Positions 1 through 12,269 of a DNA stretch of 64,000 nt are shown piece by piece (the first letter of the stretch is position 1; each line of letters begins with the position of its first letter). Where the stretch lies: NCBI GenBank assembly GCA_022376465.1, contig JACDTU010000008.1:1178001-1242000 (forward strand), given 5' to 3'. Both the position numbers and the translations under genes were made by a program. A model generated the notes under the pieces. It was given only the letters and a program-made list of their open reading frames with translations, had not been told where the DNA came from and made no database searches. This stretch comes from Cubamyces lactineus. Lineage: Eukaryota > Basidiomycota > Agaricomycetes > Polyporales > Polyporaceae.

Positions 1-701
1 GCAGGCGGCGAGGGCCCGCAAGTGGGCAAGACGCTTGCCATGGCGAGGACGGCCTTTGTCAGCAGGAATGGAGTCGCGTACGGCATGCGGAGAGGAAATT
101 GCCGAGGAGGACGTCCGGATTTAGACGGGCATGTTCGATCAGACGCTCTGACTGGATCCATGACCGGCCTTTGATTCCAGATATCCGGCGAGGACCGACG
201 CGGACCAGAGGGGCGAGAGAGAGGGCAGCTGGGCGCCAAAGGGAGGAGACGAAATGGGTGACTGGCAGCGAACTCTATTCGATGCGTGTGTGACTGGGGA
301 GGACCCCGGGAAGCGCGAGAGATGATGACCGGGGTCGGTCGAGGAAACTAAGTCCACCGCTCGGGGTGTGTTTTCCTTTTCTGCGGGGGCAGTCGAATGG
401 ATTGGACTGCGCTGGATCTGCCCTAAAAGTGTTGCGTCTCCTGCCCTCCGAGTCGCGTCGCCTCCCACCACCGCTGGCCGCTCCAGCTACACCAGCCACC
501 AGCCACCAGCCACCAGCTCTCTCTGTCGGTCGGCTCAGCTCCAGCCCAACGCGCATACACCCACCCTCCCCTTCCCCCTCCCATCCCCTCACCGCGCTTC
601 TCCCAGGCGAACCCAGAACCCCCGCCCTCCGTCTCTTCTCTCCCTGCCTCGTGCCCTTCATCTCCATCCTCGTCCCCTTCTCCCCTTCCCTCCTCCACGC
701 C
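1..701. promoter_or_regulatory. 5' flank and leader of the HSF-type gene
   Basis: I see no gene here. From about 430 to the start codon at 702 the plus strand is strongly pyrimidine-rich (long runs of C, CT and CCA), which is usual for the core promoter and leader of a highly expressed fungal gene. The open frames on both strands look like by-products of this skewed composition: they have no recognisable domain and no proper start context. The left edge could hold the end of another gene that cannot be judged from this window. Confidence 0.4.
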
Positions 702-2942
702 ATGTCCGCCGACCTCTACCCCCAGTCCGCCTACTCCGCCCGTCCCTCTTACCAGCAGCGTGCCGACCAGCCCTACCAGCTCTCAACTCCCTCCAACGTC
801 GTCTATCCACCACAGCTTCTCTCGTCCCAGCAGCAGCAACCACAGCAACCCCAGACGTCCTCCCTCTCAGACGCGCAGAGCGCGCACTCCAATGAGGCCC
901 ACTCCCAATCGCCACAGCGTGAGTCCCAGTCTCCAAAGCAGGAGGACAACGCGTCCGTGCCAAAACAAGAGGGCGCGCCCCAGCAGCAGCCCGCGAAGCC
1001 CCAAGCTACTTTCCTAACCAAACTTTACGCGTATGTATCCCTTGACGCGCCTTGCTATATGCGCGCGCTTATGCTCACCTCCAATCAAGGCTCCTCGAGA
1101 GGCCAGAGAACCACCACATGATTCGTTGGGACCCCGCGGGGGAACATATCATCGTAGAGCGGCCAGAGCAACTCGCTCTCCATGTCCTCCCCAGCGTTTA
1201 CCGCCAGTCGCGTTTTGCGAGCTTCTCCCGGCAATTAAACGTAAGTCATCGCTTCCTTCTGTCAACGCGCCCATGAGCGCGCGCGCATTCTACTTCCGGG
1301 CGACCCTGACCTGTTTGTGTGGCAGATCTACGGCTTCATGCGCAAGGTCAACCTTCGGAACGTCGACCCCGCGATCGATGACCCCGACGCGAGCACCTGG
1401 TGTACGTATACAGATTCTGTCCGTGCCCGCGCCAAATCCCATCTGACATCTCGATGCACGACAGCCCACCCGACCTTGAACAGGCATTCGCCGCCAGAAG
1501 TCGTCGCAAACTTCAAGCGACGCGTTCCTCCTCGTCTACCCAAGCCGCGCAAGCGGGATAACGAGGTGGCTCAAATACCCCCGCCCCGCTCTGCCATCGG
1601 TATGGGTCCAGTCCCACTTTCCGTTGCTGCAGCAGATTTATCGCAGTACAAAGGTGGCCGGTCCCGCGGCTTCTCCGCTCCGGGTTCGTTCACACCCATT
1701 AGCCAGCCTGGTGCTGCAGGATGGGGTACCAGCTACCCCCGCGCCACCCTCCCGCCCCTCAACGTTCCCTCTGATCCGCCGTCGCTCTCTTCGCACGGCA
1801 GCATGTACACACACTCCTCCCATACCCTGCATCCCGTTACCCCCACTGAAGATACCCAGTCCCCATCTACTTTTGGTTCCATGAGTTATTCTGCCCCTAG
1901 CCGCGAGTCCATGATGCTCCCCTCGCCCACAACGCAATACCAGTACTCCGATCAGCAGAGCACTTGGTTCTCGCAGACAAGTGCGACATCGCCACACTCT
2001 GCGTCTGGTTCGCTGTCGAGCTTGCTCAACCCTTCGAGCAACATGTCTAGCGGCTACTCGAACACCACCCGGCCGCAGCCTGCCGCTATCAATACCGCCT
2101 ACACACCTTCGTACCCGCAGATGGGCCGCAGCCACCACAGCGCTGGTCCTGGTCCTGTATCTCCGGACAGTCGGCCAACCTCCGGATACTCGGCCTCCTC
2201 GATGTCATCGCTCCCGACGCCCTACGAGGACACCAGTGCTCATCACTTCAGTCACCACGACTACTCGCGGCCAGGCTCTGGTCACCACCGCCCGATGAGC
2301 CCTTCGTCGTCACGGCCACCGTCATCGAAGTCCTACTCGACTGGCAACGGGTCGTTGACCATCCGGAGGGAGCGTCGGCACAGCCAGGCGATGTCACCTT
2401 ACCCGTCGCCGTACGGCGAGCACCCATCGCACCGCCCCTCGACGTCGCCTCACCCTGCGGACGATCACACCGGTAGCACGGGGATCCCCCGCGTGCGTAG
2501 CATGATCCAGCTGCCGTCGGTCGACTCGTACTCCTTCACACCGTCGCAGGCGGATTTTGCCTACGCCCCGGTCGACGATAGCGGTCACGGTGGGCACGCC
2601 AACGGTATGTACGGAGGTCTTCCCCCTGGATCGCGCAGTGTGCGACCGTCGACGAGCGCATCATCGCTCAGCACGACTAGCTCTGCGGCCAACACGCCGG
2701 GAGGCGATGGCTATGGTGCGGGTGCAGGAGATGCGGACATCACGCGATGTGAGTGAGTCTGCTTCACTACATGGCGGTCTCGCTCGGCTGCTCTTCCGTA
2801 CGATTTGTATGGAGTGTGCCTACCGTCTTGCTCGTCCTGAAAGATCGCTGACTGTTTTTGTGACCGCTTAGATTCACCCGACTACGGCTACGTGCAGATG
2901 AACGAACACCTCCCGCAATACGCTAAGACCGGCGAACTCTGA
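702..2942 (+). CDS. HSF-type DNA-binding transcription factor
   Basis: Heat-shock-factor-type regulator, expected to bind DNA in the nucleus. I model five exons (702-1030, 1090-1240, 1326-1401, 1465-2748, 2872-2942), giving about 636 residues. The HSF domain (about residues 103-215) begins FLTKLYALLERPENH and is assembled across three introns. It contains the recognition-helix signature FASFSRQLNIYGFMRKV, followed by SHPTLNRHSPP and a basic end, RLPKPRKR. The N-terminus is rich in Gln and Ser. The long C-terminal part is low-complexity Ser/Pro/Thr/His with no clear coiled coil, so it may not trimerise like classical Hsf1. The Sfl1/Mga1 branch of the family is therefore possible, but this is inference. 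The start has no competing in-frame ATG before the domain. The last exon, of 23 codons, rests only on splice-site fit. Confidence 0.9.
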
Positions 2943-5222
2943 AAAAACGTCGCCTTGCTCGCCCCGCGAGGATCTACGCGACACCGATTGGACTCGACTC
3001 GCGATATGGACTTTCTCTATGCAGCCCTGGCTCTGCTTCCCCCCTTCCTCTCGGCTGTGTCATCTCCCCCATAGACGATTTGCTACCGGTTCGGATACGC
3101 CTTCTATGCGATCTTGCTTGGCTCGAGTTCATCCGGCGTGCGCGGTTCTCCCTCGTTCTTCTCTTCCGGGCTTCTGTCAGGGCACAGACGGAACTTCGTG
3201 GACGACTGGTTTCGAAGGTTTGGGCGGGAAGACCCGAGCATCAAGAAGCGCGCGGCTGTGCATGGACGATCGCAGTGCTGTCGAGCTCCCGCACGAGATG
3301 GCCCGGCGGTGGCGAGCGAGCGACTATCTCGACGTCCCGTTCTGTGGGCTAGCGCTTACCAGCCATCGCGGGCCAGCCACGGGATCAGATGTCATCAGTG
3401 CCCGCGATTACGTTCCGCCAGCTGTCCAGATGGTCGCTCGTCGTAGCGGTGCGTTGCTGTTCGCCACGGCAGGTTGGCCGGATGATGTACAGGCAGCATC
3501 TGGTGCTCGTTCTGTTGGCCCCACGGCGCGGCGCGAAAGCGATTTCTGGTCGGGACGTTCTGATGATGTACGATTCCCCCCCTATGGACGCTTCTCTGTT
3601 TTTGGGCGGTGTGCGTGGGTGTAGGCGTGTGGGCATGGGCGTGCGTGCGTGCGTACGCGCGGAGGCCGTTCCATCTCAGTTGCACCATCGCCCTTGCGAA
3701 CTTTCTTTCCACCCTCTCCGGGACCCTATCCGTCCGCCGGCGGTTGGTCATTGTCTGATGACCATCTGCTGTTTGCCCCCCTTTCACCGTTTCGTCTCCG
3801 TGGCTCCGCGTAGCAGCCCGCAGCCCTCCCCTCATCCCTATTCTCGATTTTACCCACCTGCCCGCACATCGCCCCATTTGTTTCTCGGCAACGGTCGCGT
3901 CGCGTCCTTAGCCTTCGTCCTTCATATCCTTCTCCCCTCTTTTGCATCGGCATACTCTCCAGTAACGCACCCCCCTCCCCATTCCCATCCCCACATGTCT
4001 CATAGTCTTATGTTCTGCGTCTCTGCGTACTAGTGCGTGTCTGCTGTCTCGCTTTTACCGTCGTCTGCGTCTGCGCCTGCGGTTCCGTGTGTCTATCTGT
4101 CGCTTTCCTCTCTGTAGTAGTCCTTTGCCCCGTTCTCGATGATAGCTGTATTTGTTGATCGCACTTTTATACCTTCCCGCTCAGACACTCTGCGCACTCG
4201 GGGTGCGTCGGTCGACGCGCGTCGTATGTTAGCTAGCACTCTCCCTTGCTCGTTCGCTCGCCTGCAATTCCACCCGTATATACATGCATCGTTGCCTCTT
4301 GCCTCAGATACACTTAGTACAGAATTTTATACCCCACCTCATCGTGAACCTGCGCGTGAGCTCGAGCTTCCCTGCGTGATCGTTGCCCCTCTGTATGCTA
4401 GTCCGTCGACCGATCGCGGTACAACGCAGTATACAGGCTTGACCGGGATCGCATCGCACGGCGCGCAGCGCATGCACGCACCGACGCAACAACAAACGGG
4501 CTCGACGTCTGCAGGCAGAACCTTGTGGGGAACGGTCGAGAGCTCGAGGCTAACGCAGCCCCGGAAGCTAACGCGATAGCAAGATGGTATTCCCGACCCC
4601 CGCTAGTGCCCGTGCGGTCCAAGGTTGTGCTCGTATGTCGTACGTCCCGAGGACGCGGTCGCCGGTCGGTGAGCCGGGTGACGGGGGGCCTCGGGGTCTC
4701 TACATCGGCGCCCCGCCGCCCCAGATCTGGTGATCTGGTCCACCCGGGCGAGCGGCGCCCTCCTCAGCCAATCAGCGCAGCGTCGCGGAAGTAAAATTGC
4801 TCTGGGTGCGCGACCCGTGACGCCATCCTGTTTGGTCATCGCGCTGGTTTCTATAGACGCCCACATGGCTTGACGCGTTCGTGACATGTTGCTCTGTGAC
4901 ACAGGTAACGGCTCTTGTGACGCTGGAGAAGGCGTTACGGTGCGTGACAACGATGAGCAAGGGAGACGGTGGTGGGCGCTTGTTTGAGTTGTGGACTCCG
5001 CGAGTTTAGGCAGCGACGACCGCGATCCTCTCTCGAAGCTCTCTACACGTTTCTCTTCTCGTCGTCTTCTTTGGGCATCTTGGCCGGTTACTCTGCGGCT
5101 GTACTCCTTGAAGGATAACGAGAGAATACCGGTGCTTGCAGCAGCTGACGACCACGAACGACGCGACATCAAGCATTCATAACCACCAACCAACCACTCA
5201 AAGTTAGTAACGATCTCAAACG
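2943..5222. other. Long gap between HSF-type gene and CLASP gene
   Basis: These 2.3 kb contain the 3' untranslated region of the HSF-type gene and the promoter of the CLASP gene. Both strands carry open frames of 60-234 codons, but they overlap each other in several frames, are dominated by Arg, Ser and Pro, and show no motif or plausible exon junction that I recognise. The part from about 3650 to 4300 is pyrimidine-rich. I cannot exclude a non-coding RNA or a very long 3' UTR. Confidence 0.4.
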
Positions 5223-8200
5223 ATGGACGACTCGCCCGTGCGGCGACTCGTGAACCAGTGTAAATCCAATGGTCCGTGTTTCCACCCTCTGCCCGCTCTC
5301 CACACACTCTCTGCGGCGAGCGGCGTGCCTGGGACGCGGAAGTTCTGATGCGCAGATTGCTTTGCTTTTTGGGTTCTCCCTTCTACGCGTTTGTGGCGCT
5401 CTCTTCACGCGCGTCTCGTTCGCTCGTACGCATACACGTCCCCCCGTGCGCGTGCGCGTGCGTGTCTGGGTGTCCGACGACTGGAATGCTCGGGATCGGC
5501 GGGCGGGTCGGCGGGGTGCAGACATCGACGCGCGGATCGATGCGATTACGAAGCTGCAGGCCGAGTTCGAGGCGGGCGCGGAGGTACGTCGTCCCTTTCG
5601 CTCGTTCGCCTCTCCCCCGCTCCGTTGCCGTTTTCCCAATGGCGCATGTCCGCGCACGGGCGTGGCGGGGTGCGTGTGGCTGAACCGCAGACTGACCTCT
5701 CCACGACTACGACGCCGTTCGGTCCTGCAGATACCCGAGCCTGATGCTCTCGTACAAGCCGTGAAGGCGTGTCTGCGGACGCCAAATCAGCATTTAACGA
5801 CTGCGACGCTCTCCGCTTTGCCCCCACTCGTTCCATTGCTCGTTATGCGGCCCCCAGCACAGATCCCGCTGCCCTCTTCGTCGACGTCGCCGGCCGCTTC
5901 GACGTCCTCGGTCACGTCGTCTCCGATCGACGCACATGCGATGCGCATGGTGTTGACACAACTTATGCCCGCAGGAGGAGGCATCATCGACCGGCTGGGG
6001 GACAGCCGGGAACGCGCTCGCGACAAGGCAAGGGAGACGTTGGTCGTAATGGGCGGCTTGGCTTTCAGGTGTGGGGGGCTCAGCGGTTCAACACTGAAGA
6101 GCTCGAGAGACGCAAAGGGCCCGGAGACGCCGCTGCAACTTTTTGAGCGGTTCCTTAAGGAGGGCGGGCTGACGAGTAAGGTGTGGAGGGTCAGAGAGCA
6201 GGTGCGTGACGCTCTGTGTATGGTATTGTGGGCAGGGGACGCTCAGGTATGTGCCCATGCAGTCCATGCTAGTTTTGGTGCATATCCGGCGTGCACATCA
6301 CATGTTCCCTCTACGACCCTACCTCACTATCCTGGTCGGTGCGCTAGAAGATGGCGATGGAGCGGTGCGCGAGTGCGCGCGCCAGTCCGTCATAGAGCTT
6401 TTCACGGGCCCCGGGGTCACGGACGCCGCTCGCGCCGACCTGAAGAAAGAGCTGACGAAGAAAGGTGTCCGCAAGACCATCGCCGACGGCGTGCTTGAGA
6501 AAGTGCTCTCTGGCGGAGCGGGGCCGAGCACGCCTGGCTCCATGAGCGAGGCGGGTTCCGAGAATGGCGATGGCGCGGCCGCGACTAAGGAGTACATTCC
6601 ACCGAGCATTGCGCTCATGAACAGAAGACCTGGGACTGCGGCGTCTGGCGGTGCGGGAAGTGCGCCCGTGTCGCGTACGGTCAGCCAGGGTAATGTGCGG
6701 GAGCTGCCTCGTCCAGCTAGTCGTGCAGCCGCCATGACCCCAACGAGTGAGGCCCCGTCGGCCGCCGGTGGAGGATCAGATGTCAAGCCTGTCTATGTGA
6801 GTACTTCGCCAATCGATCATACAGCCCACCGCACACGCCGAGACCTTCCTGCTGATGTACCGGGACAGATTGCTTCCAGCCGCGACCTCGAAAACGAGTT
6901 TGCTTCGATGCTCAAACCATTCGAGGTGAGTTACGGCATTGACTGCGCGGTGGCTAAGGTGTACGTTGTTCACGTATGATTACTGACTTGCTCCACATAG
7001 GGCAAGGAGACAGAGCACAATTGGATGGGCCGTGATCAAGCTATCCAGCGGGTACGCGGCATGCTCAAAGGGGATGTGCTCGAGCGGTACCTGGACACGT
7101 TCTTACACGGTTTGAAGAATGGATTCATGGAGGCGTCTCTGAAAACGGTGGGTGCCATCCCACGTTTGCTAAACACCACCCCTGTTGACATGAGGATGTA
7201 ATCGGTTCTTCGTCTAGCTTGCTAGTCTCCGGACGACGGTTGCCGCGAACACCTGCGCGCTCTATAGCGAACTCGCTATGGCCCTTGGCACCGCCGTGGA
7301 CCCCTTCTGCGAGCTCATGTTCACACATCTCCTCCGAATGGCAAACCTTACCAAGAAGATTACGGCGCAGACATCGCAGGCTACCGTGACGACCTTGATC
7401 CAGCACGCGTCAGCCCATCCCAAGCTCGTTATCCCGATACTATGGAACGTGCTGCAGGATAAGGCCATTCAAACTCGCCAATACGCCGTCGGGCACGTGA
7501 AGACCTATATCGAGGTGCACGGCGCACGGGCTACCCACGCCATTGAGGCCTCAGGCGGGATCGATCTGCTCGAGAAGATCGTCAAGAAGGCCCTCGTGGA
7601 CCCCAATGCTGGCGTGCGCGATAATGCGCGGCAGCTCTTCTGGGTCTTCCAAGTGGTATGGCCAGAACGCGGCGCTGTGATCATGCAGTCGCTCGATACG
7701 ACATCGCGCAAGCAGTTGGAGAAGGCGTGCCCGTCTCCGGACCTGCTGGCTTCTGTGCCCACTGCGGCGTCGCCAAAGGCCAAAAAGAGCAGCGTAGCGG
7801 CTGCAATTGCCGCTAGCCGGGCGAAGGCGAAAGCGATAGCGAACGCGCCCCCGACACTGCGACATCAGGCCACCTCGACGTCCCATACAATCCGGGCGAC
7901 GTCGCCCCCGACGAAACGCCCCATATCGCCCGCGCTCTCCACCAGCAGCTCGACTGGCGGCGTCCGGGCCCAGTCACCGGTATCGCGTTCATCTCCGCCC
8001 AGGTCAAGAATAGTATCGACGGGAACGCTGTCCCGATCCGTGAGCTCATCTGTGGTAACTAGTCAGGCAGCTCGTAGCCCGCCGCGACAGTCCTATCCCG
8101 CGTCGCCGCCGTCGCCCACACCAGACCAAACATACCGCCGGCGTCTGTCATCTCCCCTTACGTCGTTGGGACCTTCGCCGCCCACTTCAAACTCTGCCTT

Positions 8201-10184
8201 CCGCAAAGCAGTGGAGACGGCGCTGCCGGCGTCACCACCGACTTCTGTGACCACCTTCGCTTCGCCAACACCGCGACCCCAGAAAGTGGGGCAGGCGGCG
8301 GCGGTACCTGTCCAGCGCGACTCGCTCTCATTGGCAGGCCTGCGCCAGCTCGCTGGGTCCGAAGAGGAATCGCTGCTTTTAGCGACGAATATCCCGGTCC
8401 CTGAGGATAGCGACTCGGACATGGAGCTGGATGAGTCCATCAACCTCATCTCGTTTTCCACGCCGTATGAGGTCTATCCGCCCGCGCCGCGATCAAATTC
8501 GCAAGCGAACTCGTTCTCGCCGAAGTCGACGAGCTCGAAGCCGACATTGTCCAACGCGCTTTCTACAGGGACGAGTTCGCCCCCGGCTGGCGTCGCTCAA
8601 CCACTTGTGGAGGATGCGATGCGGGCGCGTGCAGAACAGGCGGAAAGCGCAGCAGAGAGGCTCCTTGAGCTCGTTGAGCCTGACGAGGACGGCGCGCATC
8701 CGTCGCCCATTCCTGCGTCACTGCTGCTGCGCAACAGTGAGGTATCCAAGCCGAAGCCGAGAGTTAGTGGTGGGAGCGTGGCTCCCACGCTCCCGCGGAC
8801 ACCTATTAGCAAGAGGAGCGCAGCAATCATGCAGCAGGCGGCGCTGTTCCAAGATAGTCCGGCGCACAACGGCAAGACAACCTCCCTGTTCGACATGGTC
8901 GATGGTCGCGACAGGGCAGGGCAGTGGTGGGCGAAACGCATGGCGTGTACGTATCCCAGGTTGCGGGATCTGTCTGAGTGCTCTGATCATGGATGCTGAT
9001 GATGGTCAATGCTGCCAGTGCTCAAGATGGCCGCTCCCGCTGAGGATGTCGAGACCCCGGATAGGGAGGAGGCCGTGAAAGCCTGCATTGTGGCGCTGGA
9101 GGATGGCTCTGCGGACGTTTCCGTGCTGAAGAAGCTCGCCCGCTTGTGTTCACAGAACCCAGCTCACGAGCCCCTCTCGCCGGTCAGCCCAGGCTTTTCC
9201 GTCCCCCTTACGCCATCCCCTATGGATGGCGCTGCGCGGCCTCTGACCTCCAGCAAGTCCGACTACTGGACGCATGACAAGCTGTTCGATCACCTCTTCA
9301 GCGCACTCGTCAAGTTCCTAGATCCTCACAAGGTGAGCGCCATGTGGGAGCGGAATCTGAACTCAATGCTGATAGCGCGCGTTCTCATGCATTCAATTAG
9401 AATGCCGAAGAACTCGAGTATGGCTTGATCGTCCTGTGGGAAATGCTGGAGAACCAAGCGCCGTTGCTCGAAGGGCGCGAGGCGGATATTTTCAGTCTGC
9501 TTCTGCAAATCAGATATTGCGCGCAAATGACTGTATGTGCTGTCCGTTTGGGTTCAGGCCGTCGCCGCGGTCCTACAGTGCTTACGTCTTCCCCAGGTGA
9601 TGCAAGCGACCAACTTGTTCCGAGATACCCTCACGAGCCGCATAGAGCCCGTGTATGGTCTAACGACCCTGCATGCCTCCCTGCGCGCCTTCCGGGACAC
9701 GCCCCCTCCCCCATCGGCGACCACGGAGATAAGAGACGGCACCTATGCGTTTGGCCTGATCGCGCTAGGGAAGTTCTTCCTCCGCTTGCCCGCAGAAGTG
9801 CTAGAGGAGGAATTGCCTCGCCTTCGGTCAACGCTCATTTCGGTAAGTTCCTATGCCTCTCCTAGCGTCGCCGGCGCGCACCAGGTTCATCACCCCCATC
9901 CACAGGCCCTGACAGAAAGTTCAGGCACAAACGCCATCGCTGTGCGTGAGGCTGCCACTGCGGCGACCATCGCTGCCCAGATGGTGCTGCGTGACGAGAC
10001 CCACCTTTTCACTCTGCTGGACGGACTCCCAGACGAGAAAAAGAACCTTCTCGCGTACATGTTTGACAAGCACGGAACACGGGGTCCCGCCAGCGCATCC
10101 GGTCCGTCCGCCATGGAAAAATTGGAAAGAGAGATGAGGCGCATAGATGGTCGGCTCAGTACGCCAGGTCGGCCCGGGGTCTAG
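5223..10184 (+). CDS. CLASP-family microtubule-binding protein (Stu1/Cls1-like)
   Basis: CLASP proteins bind microtubule plus ends through TOG/HEAT domains and stabilise spindle and cortical microtubules. I model eleven exons: 5223-5271, 5522-5583, 5731-6201, 6263-6796, 6869-6925, 7001-7147, 7218-8946, 9019-9332, 9401-9532, 9597-9842, 9906-10184, about 1339 residues. The N-terminus (NDIDARIDAITKLQAEFE) starts a first HEAT-rich region. The CLASP_N domain lies at about 373-610 and includes IASSRDLENEF, GKETEHNWMGRD and the helix LLRMANLTKKITAQ. It is followed by a basic Ser/Pro linker of the kind that binds tubulin, then a C-terminal helical block with TSRIEPVYGLTTLHA. The length suits a fungal CLASP. 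The first intron (250 bases) is long for this locus. Two in-frame acceptors before exon 10 could give a 13-residue variant. Confidence 0.93.
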
Positions 10185-10532
10185 GCCGCTACGCCGCGGT
10201 TTGGTTCATTGGATCCCTCATAGGTACTTTATGCCGTCTTAGTCTTAAGAGGAGTGTCGTCGTATGTTCTGCTACATGTTCGCGATACCCGCATTATTGT
10301 AATCATACATTATGTCTTGTGATCCATTGTCTAGTATTATGTTCCCGCGAGGGTGATACGGTACGTGTATAGAACAACCCATGAATAGCCTGATGAGAAT
10401 GAGTTACATTGTTCTGCAGAGCGTCCGATGCGAATGCGCCAACTAGCAGGACAGTCAGCGTGTCATACGGCATTGTCATTCCCGGGCGACAGTGACATAC
10501 GTGGGCTGCGATATCCAGGGCACACTGGCAAG
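10185..10532. other. Convergent 3' intergenic region
   Basis: A 348-base spacer between two convergent genes. It is more AT-rich than the flanking coding sequence, as expected for 3' untranslated and polyadenylation sequence on both strands. I see no open frame or RNA gene in it. Confidence 0.5.
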
Positions 10533-11972
10533 TTACAACTCTCTTCTTGTGATAGCTTCTGCGAGACGTTTCTTGCCCCCTGCAAGCCTGTCTAGTCGAT
10601 CAGCCATAGCCCTGAGTTGTGCGGCACACGCTTCCTCTTCTGCCGCTTTTCCCAACAGCAAGGAAAGAAACTCGCTATCCAGTTCGTCAAGGGATGCAGA
10701 AGTCGGTTCAATTTGCCCTGCAGGGGTCTTCTCTGTAGGTCCCAAGCGACCGTCACAAGAAGTGGAACTATCATATGCATGCCGTCTGGCCGCTGAGCTT
10801 GTTGCAAGAACGTGCTGTTCGCCTTGCGAATCTTCCTGCCCGTACATGTGCGTACGCCGCTCAGATTTCCAGGGGGGACCTTCATTGATCTGATTGACCA
10901 AGCCAGGAGCGTGTAGGCCGGTCATCGAAGTGGCGTCATTGGCATTGTGCGAGCTTTCGTGCCCTAAACCTTGTAATTCATCGAGTACGCGCTGGAAGTT
11001 CCGGACGACCCCAAACGCGAGGCCAGGGTGTGCGTGCTTCCGCGGATCGGTAGGACGGCGACCACGCCCCTGTGCAGCCGATGACAGCGGAGGCGAGCTC
11101 TCGTCGCCTACGGCCCGAGTAGTGAGCAAAGGGCTGCAAGGTGCAGCACGCAGCCCGGACGGTATCAGCTCCGGGAAAGGCCAGCGGTGCTCTTGGGAGG
11201 AAGATCTGCGGGCATCTCCAAAAGGCTCGGCTCGCTTAGCGCTACGGTGATCGAGTGAACCAGCCGGCGGAGACTCGGGGCCGGTACTAGGAAGGGGGAA
11301 TGACACTAGGGAGGGCAATTCGGTACTGGGAGGAGGTGAAGGGAGAAAGCTAGACGCCTTGTGCGGATCTGCATCCGAGCGGCCGTACACAGCAATTTCT
11401 GAAGGAGTCGCGACTTCCACGGGGGCGGCAGACAATGGAGACAAGCGGTTGTTACCATGAGGCTTAAAGTGACATAGAGGAGAGCCTAGCAGGGAGGTAT
11501 CCTCAGGTGATATCGACTGTTCAGGTGTCAGAGCGCGCAGAGAAGGTGTGTTCAGGAGATTCCGCAGGACACCGGGGCTAGCCTTTGGGAATATTCTAGT
11601 CCGAATCGGGGTCAGCAGATAGTGGTGCTTGTCCAGAATTTCGATGCCGAGATCCCATGGGTCGACAATGTTAGGTATAGAGCAGACAGAGACAGGTGAA
11701 TCAGGCGGCAGATCCGAGTTTGACTGTTGAGCCGGCGACGAGTCCAGTTCTTGGTGTAGACCAAACAGAAGATGTACATGTCTCATAGCTTCCTCGTCCT
11801 CAGTGACTGAGACGATGAGCCTGTCCAGCAAGTCCCTGCGACCGGAGAGGGTGAGAGTGTCAGTTTGCTCGGGCCTTAGGAGACAGCTTGGACTTGAGGC
11901 TGCCGGACTATGCACACGTCTCCGGGACCTAGATGAAGGAGGTAGCGCGGTATAGGGATCTCCGGGAAACAT
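10533..11972 (-). CDS. Intronless orphan protein, 479 residues
   Basis: I do not recognise this protein. It is a single uninterrupted frame starting at an ATG, in a window where most genes are split by introns. The N-terminal 25 residues are Ser/Arg-rich. Residues of about 35-75 look helical (RRDLLDRLIVSVTEDEE, then RHVHLLFGLHQELD). A conserved-looking stretch with WDLGIEILDKHHYL follows. The middle is Pro/Ser-rich and probably disordered. The C-terminal 60 residues (LDELDSEFLSLLLGKAAEEE onward) should form a coiled coil. The layout of ordered N-terminal segment, disordered linker and coiled-coil tail suggests a scaffold or cytoskeletal partner, but that is speculation. It lies convergent to the CLASP gene. 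Confidence 0.75.
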   Translation of the reverse strand: MFPGDPYTALPPSSRSRRRVHSPAASSPSCLLRPEQTDTLTLSGRRDLLDRLIVSVTEDEEAMRHVHLLFGLHQELDSSPAQQSNSDLPPDSPVSVCSIPNIVDPWDLGIEILDKHHYLLTPIRTRIFPKASPGVLRNLLNTPSLRALTPEQSISPEDTSLLGSPLCHFKPHGNNRLSPLSAAPVEVATPSEIAVYGRSDADPHKASSFLPSPPPSTELPSLVSFPLPSTGPESPPAGSLDHRSAKRAEPFGDARRSSSQEHRWPFPELIPSGLRAAPCSPLLTTRAVGDESSPPLSSAAQGRGRRPTDPRKHAHPGLAFGVVRNFQRVLDELQGLGHESSHNANDATSMTGLHAPGLVNQINEGPPWKSERRTHMYGQEDSQGEQHVLATSSAARRHAYDSSTSCDGRLGPTEKTPAGQIEPTSASLDELDSEFLSLLLGKAAEEEACAAQLRAMADRLDRLAGGKKRLAEAITRREL

Positions 11973-12269
11973 GGCAAGCGTAGAGATGATGGTTCAAGTT
12001 GGTACTACGACTACATTGGAATGCCGCTGTGGTTGAACTTCGCCAGCACAGCCACACTCCGCTTCGGTAAAACAAGCAAGTAACTCTGAAGCCCCGCCAT
12101 GTATCAATTGCCCGCCGGTCTTGTGAAGACAGGACAGGATAGCAGGAAACGTAGCTCCAAGATTAGGACATCCGTATTTGATGATGCTAGCGGAGGAAGT
12201 CAGCACCTATGTATATACCATCGCGTTACTGCCGGTGGGCGCACGCACCAGGATACAGGATCCCTCAGA

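Noticed and set aside
3389..4033. 214-codon plus-strand frame downstream of the HSF-type gene
   Set aside because: Runs through pyrimidine-rich likely 3' UTR. Pro/Ser/His repeats from composition only, no domain.
4603..5307. 234-codon minus-strand frame before the CLASP gene
   Set aside because: It overlaps the first CLASP exon and its composition is that of non-coding GC-rich sequence. No family resemblance.
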